Notes under the pieces: model-generated
What the model saw: the letters and a program-made list of their open reading frames with translations, nothing else
Told to the model about the DNA's origin: nothing
The model's database searches: none
NCBI GenBank assembly: GCA_036429605.1
Contig: JAVFKD010000002.1
Span: forward strand, 1,736,001 to 1,800,000
DNA: 64,000 nt
Reading direction: 5' to 3'
Origin: Cladobotryum mycophilum
Taxonomy: Eukaryota; Ascomycota; Sordariomycetes; Hypocreales; Hypocreaceae
Part shown: positions 45,432 to 55,998 of the stretch, in pieces
Layout of the letters: the number at the start of each line of letters is the position of its first letter
How positions within the stretch are numbered: the first letter of the stretch is position 1
Translations under genes and position numbers: made by a program

Positions 45432-46505
45432 ATGTATCGCACCGCCCTACGATCGGCCACCCGGCCCGCTATAAACGGTCTACGCAACGCTGCTGTGCGC
45501 ACAGCTCCTCGGCGATTCGCATCTACAGCCTCACCTGTGGACAAGTCTCGATCATGGAAGAGCTCGGCAGCTCGATGGGGTCTCGCCGTTGCGGGCGTCT
45601 ACTATTACAATACCAGTTCTACATTCGCGGATGAGCTGTCTTGTATGCATTGAGCCCTTTTGGAAATCTAGAAGTGTCGAATCGGTCCCCCCACTGACCA
45701 GGAAGGAAAAAAAAACAGCTCAGACATTGGCCTCTCACATCCCGTATGCCGATAGCGATATGCCCACAGTGGATTCCCTGGTCGAACAGCGACGAAAAGA
45801 GACCGTTACGAAGCCCGCAGAGCCAACCGAAAAGAAACCTGCCGAGACCGATAAGAAGCCCGAGACACAAGTTCAAAGCGCTACGGCCCTCGAAGGATCA
45901 CCGGCGGCCCTCGAGGAAGAGGCGGGTCAGCAAGGCGCATTCAACCCGGAGACGGGAGAGATTAATTGGGAGTGTCCTTGCTTGGGGGCATGGCCCATGG
46001 TCCTTGTGGCGAGGAGTTCAAGACTGCTTTCAGCTGCTTCGTCTACTCCGAGGAAGAGCCCAAGGGCATGGACTGCATTGAGAAGTTCCAGTACGCACAT
46101 GGCGGGATTGGTCGAATGATGGTTAGCGACTAACAGAAGAATAGGGGCATGCAAGAATGCTTCCGACAGTATCCCGAGATTTACGGCTCTGAGCTAGAGG
46201 ACACTGAATCCGATGAACCTACCGAGACTGCTGGGCTCGCCGAGCCCGCCCAGTCCGTCCAACCCGCACCCGTCGAGGCTTCCGCCGAGACCCCCGCCCC
46301 CGAGAATGTTATCGAAAAGGTTACCGACTCTGCTGCCAGCGAATTCCAGCAACTTCGCGAAGAGCACCCCACTCAGCTTGAGCCCAAGAAGCCAACAACC
46401 GACAGCATTCCCGCGGCCAAGAAGGTAGAGACCGCAACTCCTTGGACAGACACTACAGCGGCAAATGAAGAGGCCAAGAAGGATGAAAAGAAGGAGCAAC
46501 AGTAA
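45432..46505 (+). CDS. MIA40: Mitochondrial intermembrane-space import oxidoreductase Mia40 (one frame break)
   Basis: Mia40 (Tim40) oxidises and traps small cysteine proteins in the mitochondrial intermembrane space; it is essential in yeast. The N-terminus is an Arg-rich presequence, followed by a membrane anchor (WGLAVAGVYYY). Exons are 45432-45642, 45719-46090 and 46145-46505. The redox site CPC lies in NWECPCLG, followed by twin CX9C motifs (CGEEFKTAFSC and CIEKFQGMQEC). The frame breaks at a run of five G at 45984-45988, inside the conserved CPCLGG-MAHGPCG. One more G makes the exon total 945 nt, giving 314 residues, complete. A true loss is unlikely because the rest is perfectly conserved; I treat the break as a probable undercalled homopolymer. 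The C-terminal third is low-complexity and acidic, as in other fungi. Confidence 0.93.
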
Positions 46506-46944
46506 ACAAATAAATAAACATTAAAACCAACACCAAATAGGAAAGGAAAGGGAAAAAAAGAGCATGCCTTGGGAAGAAGGGCCCAAAAAGTAAGGGGACT
46601 TGGTCCAATCGGCCTTGTTTCCATGTAACTCTACATCTCCCTGGTTAGGGATGGGATCTGTATCAAACGATGTATGAATTGGGGGGAGGGGCACAAAAAG
46701 GCAAAATTGGGAGGGTAGATGATTTGCATCTATAAAAAGTACAGGCAGAAACAATCTCACGACTCTACATGATTTTCTTTTTTTGGGCATATTTCGTACT
46801 AGTGCTCTCATCTCTCCCTGCTAGGAGTGCGATTAATAGATTCTGAGAGTGAAGGCAATTATTTTTTGAATCTCGGCCGTATCCTGGAAAACTATATATT
46901 TGCTGATGAGCAAAAATCACACTCTCCTCTTAGTTTAGGCGTCC
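46506..46944. other. Intergenic between convergent genes
   Basis: 3' flanks of MIA40 and the zinc-cluster regulator. No gene seen. Confidence 0.55.
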
Positions 46945-49230
46945 TTATTCGACCAATCTAGTGGCTCCATCATTGTGAGCCTCCGTAAGGAGCCCGGTCA
47001 TATCGAAATTCAACAGGTTCAGAAACTGCGTCTCATCCATCGGGAAATCAGCATAATAATCAGGCACGCCGTCAGCTGGAACATCTATAGGAGATTGCAT
47101 CGACGCCGTTCTATCCTCGTGCGGCGTTCTGACCCCCTGGCCCTGCTGCCCGGATTGCGGTGTCAGCTGCTGGATGAGCTGGAGCGACGGATCGGAAGAC
47201 GGCGGCTGGGATCGCGGTAACCTGTCAATGTACCGTCTGGTTGCGCGCTCGCCGCCGAAAACGAAGGATATACGGGGGATGAGGTGGCCGGCGTCCTCGG
47301 CGGAGGTTGATGCCCTCTTGTCGCACATCTTGAGTATCTGGAGAAGAACCTGTCTGCCGTGCGAAGCGACGGGGGATGTGCATCCGTGATCCTGAAGAGC
47401 TCCGAGATCGTTTGCCATATCCTTGATTTGTTGATATACCTTGGCAATGGGTAGCGATCCCTCAATCAAGAGAAGGGCAGATACCGTGACGGCCACCGAG
47501 AAGATCTGGTACGCCTGCGGGAAGAACTTTTGCTGCGAGGTAGGCGACCTGATGCTGCCCCTCAGAGTTCCGTAGACGGTCAGGGTGTCCCGCGCCGCGT
47601 CGACGCAGTTCTCCCAAGCTTCTCCTATTCGATGGGAGAGAAATGGGCGGTACATGCGGATGCGCTGGGTGCTGATGCAGGTCCGGAGGATATGGTGCTG
47701 CCACGTGAGCACTTGGCCAAACGGCTGCGAGATTCGCGGCGGTCTGCCGTTGGTGTCGAGCTGCAGGTACCACGGGAATGTCGATAGGAGGGATAGGATC
47801 TTGTTATCTAGTTGCCGAACAGCTTCGTAGCATCGGGTAGCGTCAGAGCCGGAAGAAGACAAGTGGTGGTTCACGAGGCGGAAGAACTGAGCTCTGAATA
47901 TGTTCATGCTCATTTCGGTTGGCTTGTCGAGGGGACGAGGGTTGACGGACGTTTCTGTGAGGTCGTCGTCGTTGCAATTCAGCGGCAGGGGAACACCAGG
48001 CGATTCGACACGAATCAAGGACGGCCAATCCAGGCATATGGACTGGAATGTGTCTGAATCCACAAGATCCCACCATATGCGGTGTCTCATCTCATCATGA
48101 AGATTCTGCGACTCTTCTACATCTTTATCCAAGCCGAGGGCTTGAGCAGTTCTGACAGCCTGACCCAGGCACCTATATCCAGTTAGTTCATTGATATGAA
48201 AGAAAAATGAAAGAAAAAGGCAAATGGTATATACAATCGACTTACGAATTAAGTATTTCAATGTTATTAGTTGCATACCAGTACAGCTGCGTGACGCAAA
48301 ACGTTTGTAGCTGCACAACGCAAGGCTTGGCTTCATAATCCCCAGCTTTCAACGCTTCACGGGACACTCTGTGCCAAACATGAGCAAGATGGCGAATAGA
48401 CTCCCCCGGACACCCGACAATCTCGACAGACTCCATTGGTATGTAAAGAGCGCTCAGAGAGATCACGGTGAACAACAGAGAGGACCAGATAAAGTCGAAC
48501 CGGGCATCGTCGCCGGCGTCCCAGAACTGGGCGTATGTTCGCCTGAATGAGGGGACGTGGATGATCTGGAAGATCCAGTTGATATGATCCAGGTAATAGT
48601 TCAGCAACAGGTCGCACGTAGATCTCGACGGCAGGATGGCCCGGAGTCGTTGCCGCCACAGGTGCTTCTTCTTGTCTCCGTCCGTGATGTGACAGCGGCG
48701 GGAAAGTTGGCCGGACGAATCGCCGTGCTGCATCTCGGCCAGCAACTGAGGCAGCGAGGAGAACTGCGTTGCATTGGCGGCGTCAGAATCCACATTGATA
48801 TTGACGTCAAGACCCAGTTCTCTGAGGAAATGGGCAAAGTCTCCAGCGCCGAATTGACTCCCCCAGGCTGATGCTCGAGTTCAGGATGGATAGGTATGAC
48901 ATTCAGCGCTCGGTGAATCCGCCGTCCAACACTCCCATCTCGTCGCTGCTCCGGACTCTGATTCTGACTCTGATCATTTGGTGTCACCAAGTGTCGAGCC
49001 GACGCCTGTGCCAGCCGTTGGGCTACACGACTCGCTCGAGTCTGGGGAGGAGGCGCTGGATTCTCCTGGCACCGCGCCTCGCGATGATAGCGAATGCAGC
49101 TCCCGCAGGGAACGTTGCGATCACATCGCAGCTTGTGCAGTCGACAGGCGAGACAACTCAACGGTGTCCGTTTCCCGCCGCGTCGCCTTGGTTGACTAGG
49201 TGTCATCTTTGAAGTTTCCAAACCATTCAT
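46945..49230 (-). CDS. Zn2Cys6 zinc-cluster transcription factor with one frame break
   Basis: A nuclear regulator of 737 residues once one base is added. The zinc cluster is near the N-terminus (CLACRLHKLRCDRNVPCGSC, then ARC). The fungal-specific transcription factor domain follows (INWIFQIIHVPSFRRTYAQF, HRIWWDLVDSDTFQSICLDW). The intron at 48173-48245 joins IEILNS to CLGQAVRTAQALG. The break is at a C run on the plus strand (48860-48864; five G on the coding strand) between HQPGG and SQFGAGDFAHFLREL. With one more G the exon total is 2214 nt, and the frame is open from start to stop. Starts at 49230 or 49206 are both possible. It sits just downstream of an FAD monooxygenase on the same strand, a possible target. 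Confidence 0.85.
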
Positions 49231-49591
49231 TTATTCATTCATTCACAAGTACTCAGCCACTTCGCAGGTAATAAGATGGGAAGAGTGGACATAGTCATTT
49301 ATTAAAAGTGGTGAGGTGAGAGTCAAGATAGTTTCAGCCACTCAGCTTATTGCTAACCTAGAGATACTTGGCGTAATACTTTCACCGCCGTATTTAATGT
49401 CACATTGCCTTACATGGATGTATTTTACATGCGAGAAGAATAGCGCATGTTTCCTCACTACTGCCCATTTCCATCTAATATATCCAAGCTGCCGTATGAC
49501 TCATCCAGTGCTATGACTATGTACGCTGGTATTGATATATATATCCAAGTCCCTCATCAGATATACACTGCATCTCCAAACATCTTATCAT
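49231..49591. other. Intergenic, promoter of the zinc-cluster regulator
   Basis: About 360 AT-rich bases between the monooxygenase stop and the regulator start. No gene seen. Confidence 0.55.
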
Positions 49592-51005
49592 CTACCGTCC
49601 ATCAAAAGGCTCACGATTCAAATCATCGTAGCTCTTCACAAAAAGGACCCCATTGTTCTCAAATTGCCGACGAATGATCGCATTGCGTGCCTCAATGTCC
49701 TTTGGACTTGTTACCACTCTCAATTCACCATGCGCCCGAGCAGCCTTGACCAGAAGCGACGTCCGGGGCTGTCGTTTCTCTGCAAAAGGATGGAAGACAG
49801 TATTGGCCAGGTCTCCGCCGAGAAGTTTCTCCTGACCTTCGCTTACCGATGAAAGATCAGGTAGCAGTTGGCTGAGGTGGTAGCAATCCTCACTAAGCAT
49901 ACACTATTAGTAAAATAAACGAAAAAAGAAGCCCGCAAAAGACTTACAGGGCTTGGTTGGCTCCTTGACCGATATGAGGACTTGTAGGATGTGCTGCATC
50001 TCCGATCAACACGCATCGCTTCGTGTACCACTGCTTTGTCTCTAGTTCGTCTCGGTCAAAGAGACCAAACTTGATGACTCTGTCACTGGTGCTGATAACT
50101 TCAAGTACCTCGGGTACGAATCCTTTGAGGGCTTTGCAGAGTAGTTCTTTCTGAGTAGGTAGCTCATCTGGTCCGAATGGACGCCAGTTCTCCGCTGTCT
50201 CCTTCGCCTCTACTTGCGTGACGGCCATGGCAGAATGCGTTGGAGACACAGGGTAGCAGACGACATGAATGCCTCTTCCGTACCAGTTGTGTGAGGTAAT
50301 AGGGCCGCGTAATGCTTTTGGCGTCTCAGCGAAGAGGCAAGTCTAATAAATGTATTAGTATGTGCTTCAATAGCATGACCTCGTTCATGACATAGGTACC
50401 TGAGTGAGTCCTGTATAGGTAGGTTCTCCGTCGCCCTTCAATAGAGCGGCTCGTGACGCTGATTTAACGCCATCGCAGGCAATAAGAATGGATCCAGTGA
50501 CAGATTTTCCATTGCTAAAGAAGGCCGTGACTGAAGTTTCGTCTTCTTTAATAGTAGTTAGACCCCATCCTTCTCTAATGTCAATTCCCAAATCCACTAG
50601 TTTCTGTTTGAGCTCGAGGTTTATCGAACTCCGCATGACTCCAACCAACGGCCAGCCAAATCTCTCCTCAAAGGTCTTTCCCACATTAGTTTGGCCAATT
50701 ATCTCCCCTGTAAACTCATGATCCATATGAACCTCAACGGGCACAGATTCAGCAACGAGGGGTTCTGCAAGACCCATGAGATTCAGTACTTTGAGGCTAT
50801 ATTCACCTCATGTCAATCTCCATACGAGTCTGTAGCTTTCGAGAGTTACTGACCCGTTAGCCTTCATCATGATAGATGCACCAGCATTGCCCAAATTTCG
50901 AACTTTCTCAAAGACAATAGGGTGATAACCTCTTTCGCGCAGCAGTATGGCAATGGCGGGGCCTGCGATACCGCATCCAATGATCAGCACAGTGGGTAGA
51001 GCCAT
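49592..51005 (-). CDS. FAD-dependent monooxygenase (aromatic hydroxylase type)
   Basis: A 414-residue class A flavoprotein monooxygenase, related to salicylate hydroxylases and other single-component aromatic hydroxylases that use NAD(P)H and oxygen. Four exons: 50854-51005, 50400-50796, 49948-50342 and 49593-49892 with the stop; introns are 57, 57 and 55 nt. The FAD-binding GxGxxG is IIGCGIAGPAIAILL near residue 10, the DG motif is LIACDGVKSASR, and the GD motif is VLIGDAAHPTSPHIGQGANQ. The start at 51005 puts the Rossmann fold at the N-terminus, as the family requires; the longer upstream frame adds a hydrophobic stretch that is probably leader. Substrate is unknown. Location beside a Zn2Cys6 regulator suggests inducible catabolism or secondary metabolism. 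Confidence 0.92.
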
Positions 51006-51704
51006 GTTAATGATGTTGTTTAAGCACCAGGATAGATATGGGTGGTATACAACGAGCAGAAGGATGAGTAACGGATGAGCAAGAAAGAAGTAGAGAACTA
51101 GAGGAGAAGAAAATCTGAAAGGTGGAGCAGTGATCACTGTCGTGGAATAAGGCAGAATGACGAAATTGGTGGTTTGTCATATCAGTTGGTCCCCTATCAG
51201 AGAGGGAACATTCCTATTTAGCCATATGAGATAGTATTGGCGTTGAATAATGGTGGCATATGTTTTTGGCATGAGTCGTTCGGGAAATCATTCAGCTTTT
51301 GCTGTCCCACTTGTCCGGGGGACGCCCAATTTGCCGGTGCTGCATATCCGGCTTCGGATTCGGAGACCTAGTTTCACAACTCCGGAGGTGAAAGACGCCA
51401 AATTCATTATCCTCCTATGCTTGTATTATAATAATAGATAAACGATTTCTAATTCTGACTGAATTCGCATTCTGGTGTAATTTTCCGAAGCGGTCTGACA
51501 AGAAGTATCCAAAATAAAGAGAGTGGTTAAACAAAATCTGGTTTAAACAAGAAGCCTGGCCCGTCCGGCAATGGTTCGCATGCTGTCGTAAATCGTCTGT
51601 TTCGGCCGTGAAGCAAACCGTGGTTGATCTTTGCAATCAATACTTTCCCTATACCCATCTATGATGCAATAAACATCCGACTCAAAACACATAAAGATGC
51701 TGTT
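51006..51704. other. Intergenic, monooxygenase promoter
   Basis: About 0.7 kb holding the monooxygenase promoter and the 3' flank of MET8. No gene supported. Confidence 0.55.
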
Positions 51705-52624
51705 TTATGATCCCACACTGAAGCCAAACGAACCGTCGAAAACGTCTAGCTTCTTGACATCAATGCCGCCCCGTAGAGCTAGCAAGACATCGATATCGGG
51801 GACCTTGTTGGCAGGGTAGAAGAGTAGAAGGTTGTCCATGTCCTCTTCATTAAGTTCGCATAACTCTTCCCACTTGTACGCATCGCTGACCTTGGTCATC
51901 CTATAAAAAAAGCAATTATAAGTAAACAAACAAGCTGACGGGGCGGTGGCAATGGCATGTGAACACGTACCAGCGCATTCGCTTCGGGCTATCTTCTGGA
52001 TTGGGAGCAACTTTGCGCAGCTTTGCCCTTAATTCTCCAATGGACTCGATAGCATTGCCAACATGTTGCGGTAGTTTGCTTGCGATCAATCTCCTTAGGG
52101 TTGCAGCCAACCGCGGTCCTTTGCCGTTGGTGCTAACCATAATCTGAAGGGGACCATCACGATGTACGCTGCCAAAGTAGAAATCGCACTCGGTAGGCAC
52201 ATCAGCAATATTGGCGGGCACCTTTTTCTCTTTGCATAGTTTCCATACAGCTGTAGAGGCGGCCGGGTCGTCGATGGCCACCAGCACCATGTCTGCATTG
52301 TCTAAGTCGGACGGCTCGAATAACCTGTCGATGTGTGTGACTTGCTTCTCGGCGACCCGAAATGCAACCTCCTCATTAAGTCCAGAGGCTGGGCATACAA
52401 CAGTGACCTTGGCATCAGCATTGAGGCAGTTGAGGATGCGGCCTGCAGCGACCTAGCAATACATATGCATGTTAGTTGGCTCGTCCATCTTCGTCTCGGG
52501 GCAGCTTGCATGGTAGCCATCAGACAGACCTCACCACCACCCACTACCAGGACATTCTTGTCCTTGATCCGCCACGCCAGAATAAGACTCCCCCAGGCTG
52601 AACCTCTGGAAAGCTCTTGGCCAT
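51705..52624 (-). CDS. MET8: Precorrin-2 dehydrogenase / sirohydrochlorin ferrochelatase (one frame break)
   Basis: Met8 performs the last two steps of siroheme synthesis, oxidation of precorrin-2 and insertion of iron; siroheme is the cofactor of sulfite and nitrite reductase. Exons are 52530-52624, 51971-52452 and 51705-51900, with introns of 77 and 70 nt. The NAD site is VLVVGGGEVAAGRIL; later motifs are VAIDDPAAS, DFYFGSVHRDGPLQIMVSTN and GKGPRLAATLRRLI. The ATG at 52624 is in frame only if the run of five G (coding strand, 52590-52594) in CAGCCTGGGGGAGTC gains one base, giving MAKSFPEVQPGGSLILAWRI. The exon total is then 774 nt, 257 residues, the family length. The conserved body argues for an undercalled homopolymer. 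It is divergent from VAC1. Confidence 0.92.
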
Positions 52625-53102
52625 ACTGAAATGCAAGCAGGTCGCCAGGGTGAAGAGATGGAGCAAAATCAGGGCGTCCACGCGACAAGACTAGATTCAG
52701 AAAGCCGTCCTGTCTTACCCCGATACTGATGGTGTTTTAAAGACCCGATAAGGCTCCAGCTGCACCCATTGATAAGCCCCATGAGACAAGGGACTGATAA
52801 TCTAGGTACTGACTGGGAGGGCCTTTCCGCTATAGTGGCAATTTATAGCGCGCTTTGAGGCATTGTAGTGGATAGTCGCCACTAATTGTTAGTGGCGGGG
52901 GAGGCTGTCTCGTTTAGCTGCCGGCTGAACAATGCAACACCAGCCTTGCCTTGCCTCCTTCAGCAACAAACAACACGCAACGCACGCACTCACGTCTTCG
53001 ATGCAGCTCGAGGCGCAGCACGACCAACTCCGGTCGTCTGGTCGATTCGAGTTGCTTTCCTCGGTTTTATAACAATAACCTTCTTCTCTTTACTCTGTCG
53101 CA
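52625..53102. other. Divergent promoter of MET8 and VAC1
   Basis: About 480 bases between the two starts. No gene; plausible shared promoter. I could not identify a specific site. Confidence 0.55.
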
Positions 53103-55235
53103 ATGTCATCACGAAGACTAGGCGGCGGCAGAATCCTGGGCAATGGGAAAGGCCTGGGTCCGACCCCTCCGACTGCCCCTCGAGCCTCCAGTCCTTTGGC
53201 CATCTCCGAGAGTAACGTTTCGCAAACCTCGTCGTCAGTGTCGCCGCCGGCAAGTGGAAGCCTCTCGGACCTTGGACATGATATCCGTTCAAACATCAGT
53301 GTGGGGGCCCAGCCGAAAGGCAGCGCAGCAGATGCGACGGGCTTGGTGTGTCCAATCTGTAACGAAGAAATGGTGCGTCGCCGTGAAGGGATAAATGGGA
53401 AATGGCTGGGTTACTAACGAGCGCAGGTCACGCTCCTCCAACTGAACAGACACATTGACGATACTCACCAAGAACTCCCCGCCGAAGAACAGAACGAAGT
53501 CAAAACATGGTTCGACAAACAAGTACTCAAGGCAAAGCGCTTCCAGCCTCTGTCCTTGATTAACATGAAGCTACGCGGACTTGATGTTTTCGAATCAAAT
53601 GAATCGAACCTCGTGCCACCACCATCACTACCGCAACCGACATCATCTGCCGCCGGAAAGCTGCCCCTTGAGGTCCCAGTCGACCCCGAAGAACTAATTA
53701 CACGAACCCACTGGCAGCGCACCACGACCAACGACCTATGTACCGATCCGGCTTGCGGAAAAGGGTTAGGGCCTATAAACGGAAGCATAAACTGCCGAAA
53801 ATGCGGAAGACTCTTTTGCGAGGAGCACACAATGTACCAGATGAAGCTGAGCAGGAGTGCAAATCACGAACCCGTTCGAGGATACTGGGCCAGAGTGTGC
53901 GAGACGTGCTACAAGTCAAGAGAGGGGTATAATGACCATAGTGGCACTTCGATAGACCACACGAATGCATTTGTTGAAGCAAGAAAAAGAGACTGGAAAG
54001 GCAGAATCTGGAGGTTTCGAGACTGGAAAAACGCTTGACGAAGCTGACTCGGTTATTGGCGAATCCACCCGAAGCACTGATAGCGCAATCGAATGGCTCA
54101 TTGCTTGGGCCTGTATCATCTCTGACGGGTCAAAAGAATACTCGAAAGATTATTGAACAGTCAGTAGTGACGTGGGAAGAGGATGAGAGGGTATCTCAAT
54201 GTCCTTTTTGCCAACAGGAATTCGGCTCCTGGACGTTTAGAAGACATCACTGTCGAATATGCGGTCGCGTGGTCTGCGGAGATCCTCAAACTGGTTGCTC
54301 ATCAGAAGTGAGCTTGAATGTTTCCAACAGTGCGTTCTATTCCGGCCCCTGATGCAAATCCTACTAACTTTCTGGCAGCATCATATCGACCAAATGAGAA
54401 GCCTCTTGTTTCTACCGTAAATGGACATCTAACTGTGGATGTTAGGATGTGTAAAGACTGCAATTATACCATCTTTTCCGGCCGTGACTTTACCGCGTCA
54501 CTATTACACAAACCTCCCGATCAACGGGCCTACGAAACCCTTCGCCAGTTTGAGCGAGGGATACGCCAGCTGCTCCCCAGCTTTCAGCGTACGCTTATAG
54601 CTCTCCAGCCAGAAGTGAGAGAGAATGGGGAAATAGATCTGAACAGGCCGCCGCCCACACATGCTCAGATTCAGGAGGCCAGCAAAATCAGAAAACGGCT
54701 GATAGACAGCTTCACCAAGTACGGGTCTGCTGCGAAGCGGCTGAGAGACTTGAAAGCAGAGAATCCGACGCAGGAAAAGCTGCAGGCTGCGATTTACGGT
54801 TATGCCAACAATTTCCTACATATAAACATGTTACCCTTGAAAAGCGTCCCGCAGATGCTACGAAGGAGATCTACACCCTCAACTTCGTCATCTCATTCTA
54901 ATTACCTCTCTGTACCGCATCATTCTACATCTAGCCTGCGTCACTCCGAACTGGCCGAGTCCGAGACCGCATCCCAGGCTCCGAGCGAAGCAAGCACCGT
55001 GGTGAGCCAGCTCGAGACGGAGGAAAAGGATCTGAAAGAGCGTCTCGCCGTCCTGGAGGAGCAGAAGTTCATGGTCGAGGAAATGGTCAGGACGGCGACG
55101 GCGGCGAGGCGCTTTGAGGAAGTAAGTGCGCTATCCAGGAATGTCGACGAACTTGACGGCGAAATCAACGGGCTGAGGAAGAAGATTGGAGACGTGGAAC
55201 AGAGATGGGAGGGGGTATATCGGAATGGCTCCTGA
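53103..55235 (+). CDS. VAC1: Vacuolar sorting FYVE protein Vac1/Pep7 (one frame break)
   Basis: An endosomal tether, the fungal relative of rabenosyn-5, which binds phosphatidylinositol 3-phosphate and the Rab Vps21 for traffic to the vacuole. Exons are 53103-53372, 53427-54329 and 54379-55235. A C2H2 finger (CPICNEEMVTLLQLNRHIDD) begins the conserved part. A first FYVE-like zinc domain (CTDPACGKGLGPINGSINC, CRKCGRLFC) and a classical second one (WTFRRHHCRICGRVVC) follow. The C-terminus is a long coiled coil. The frame breaks at a run of five A (53984-53988) in a helical stretch; adding one A yields EARKKRLERQNLEVSRLEKR and a total of 2031 nt, 676 residues. Again a homopolymer undercall is most likely. 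It is convergent with the MBP1-type gene. Confidence 0.92.
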
Positions 55236-55998
55236 AGTTGGGAGGATGTCTCCCCTTCCCCTCCTTCTCCCCGAGTGAATTTATGGATTCAACCATTCAC
55301 ACATTGTTATTATTGCATTGCATGGCGTTTAGGAACGGGAAGCTTGTTTTACCTTTCTGGATGTTGAATCGAGAAGGATTCCTGGAGGATATATCCTACC
55401 AACTTTGTTTAACTAGGAGAAGCACACATAATTACAATCTTGATAGTGCCTTTGAGCAATGGAGAAAAAAATGTTTTGAGGATTAATTTTATAGTTAATT
55501 GCATTTCTTCTTCTTGCCATAAATGTTCTAAACCATTATGCTAACATCTCCCATTAAGGGGGCCGGAATTTAGGCCAAGCCCCCGGACTCCCCCTCCCCC
55601 AAAAAAGAACCCTACTATATATACCGAATGTCCTCTACTTATCTGCATCTCGCACACAATAAGGGGGTTAATTGCGAGGTACCGTGGAGGAAATGATGGA
55701 AGAAATAAACAAGAGGGATATCCACTGGATGCCGCAGCACCGACCAAACGCCGCCTCACCACCCCCTCTCCATGAGACATTACCATATACAAGAGGTAAA
55801 AGTTATGCCACCAAAAAAAAGGTTCGATCCATATGAACCTGACAGACCTTTTCTCAAACATGACGAAAAACCAAATATGCTGCGTCGCTCAAAAACAAGA
55901 AAAAAGAACAGGATTGTGATATAATACAGGGGAGAAGTGAAGAATGCCAGAGAGAAAAAGCAAAGGGAGGAAAAAGAGACCGTGAAAGTGTTTCATCA
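55236..55998. other. Intergenic between convergent genes
   Basis: AT-rich 3' flanks of VAC1 and the APSES factor. No gene seen. Confidence 0.55.

Noticed and set aside
50808..51137. Longer N-terminus for the FAD monooxygenase from 51137
   Set aside because: Adds a hydrophobic segment before the GxGxxG motif, unlike the family; the ATG at 51005 fits better.
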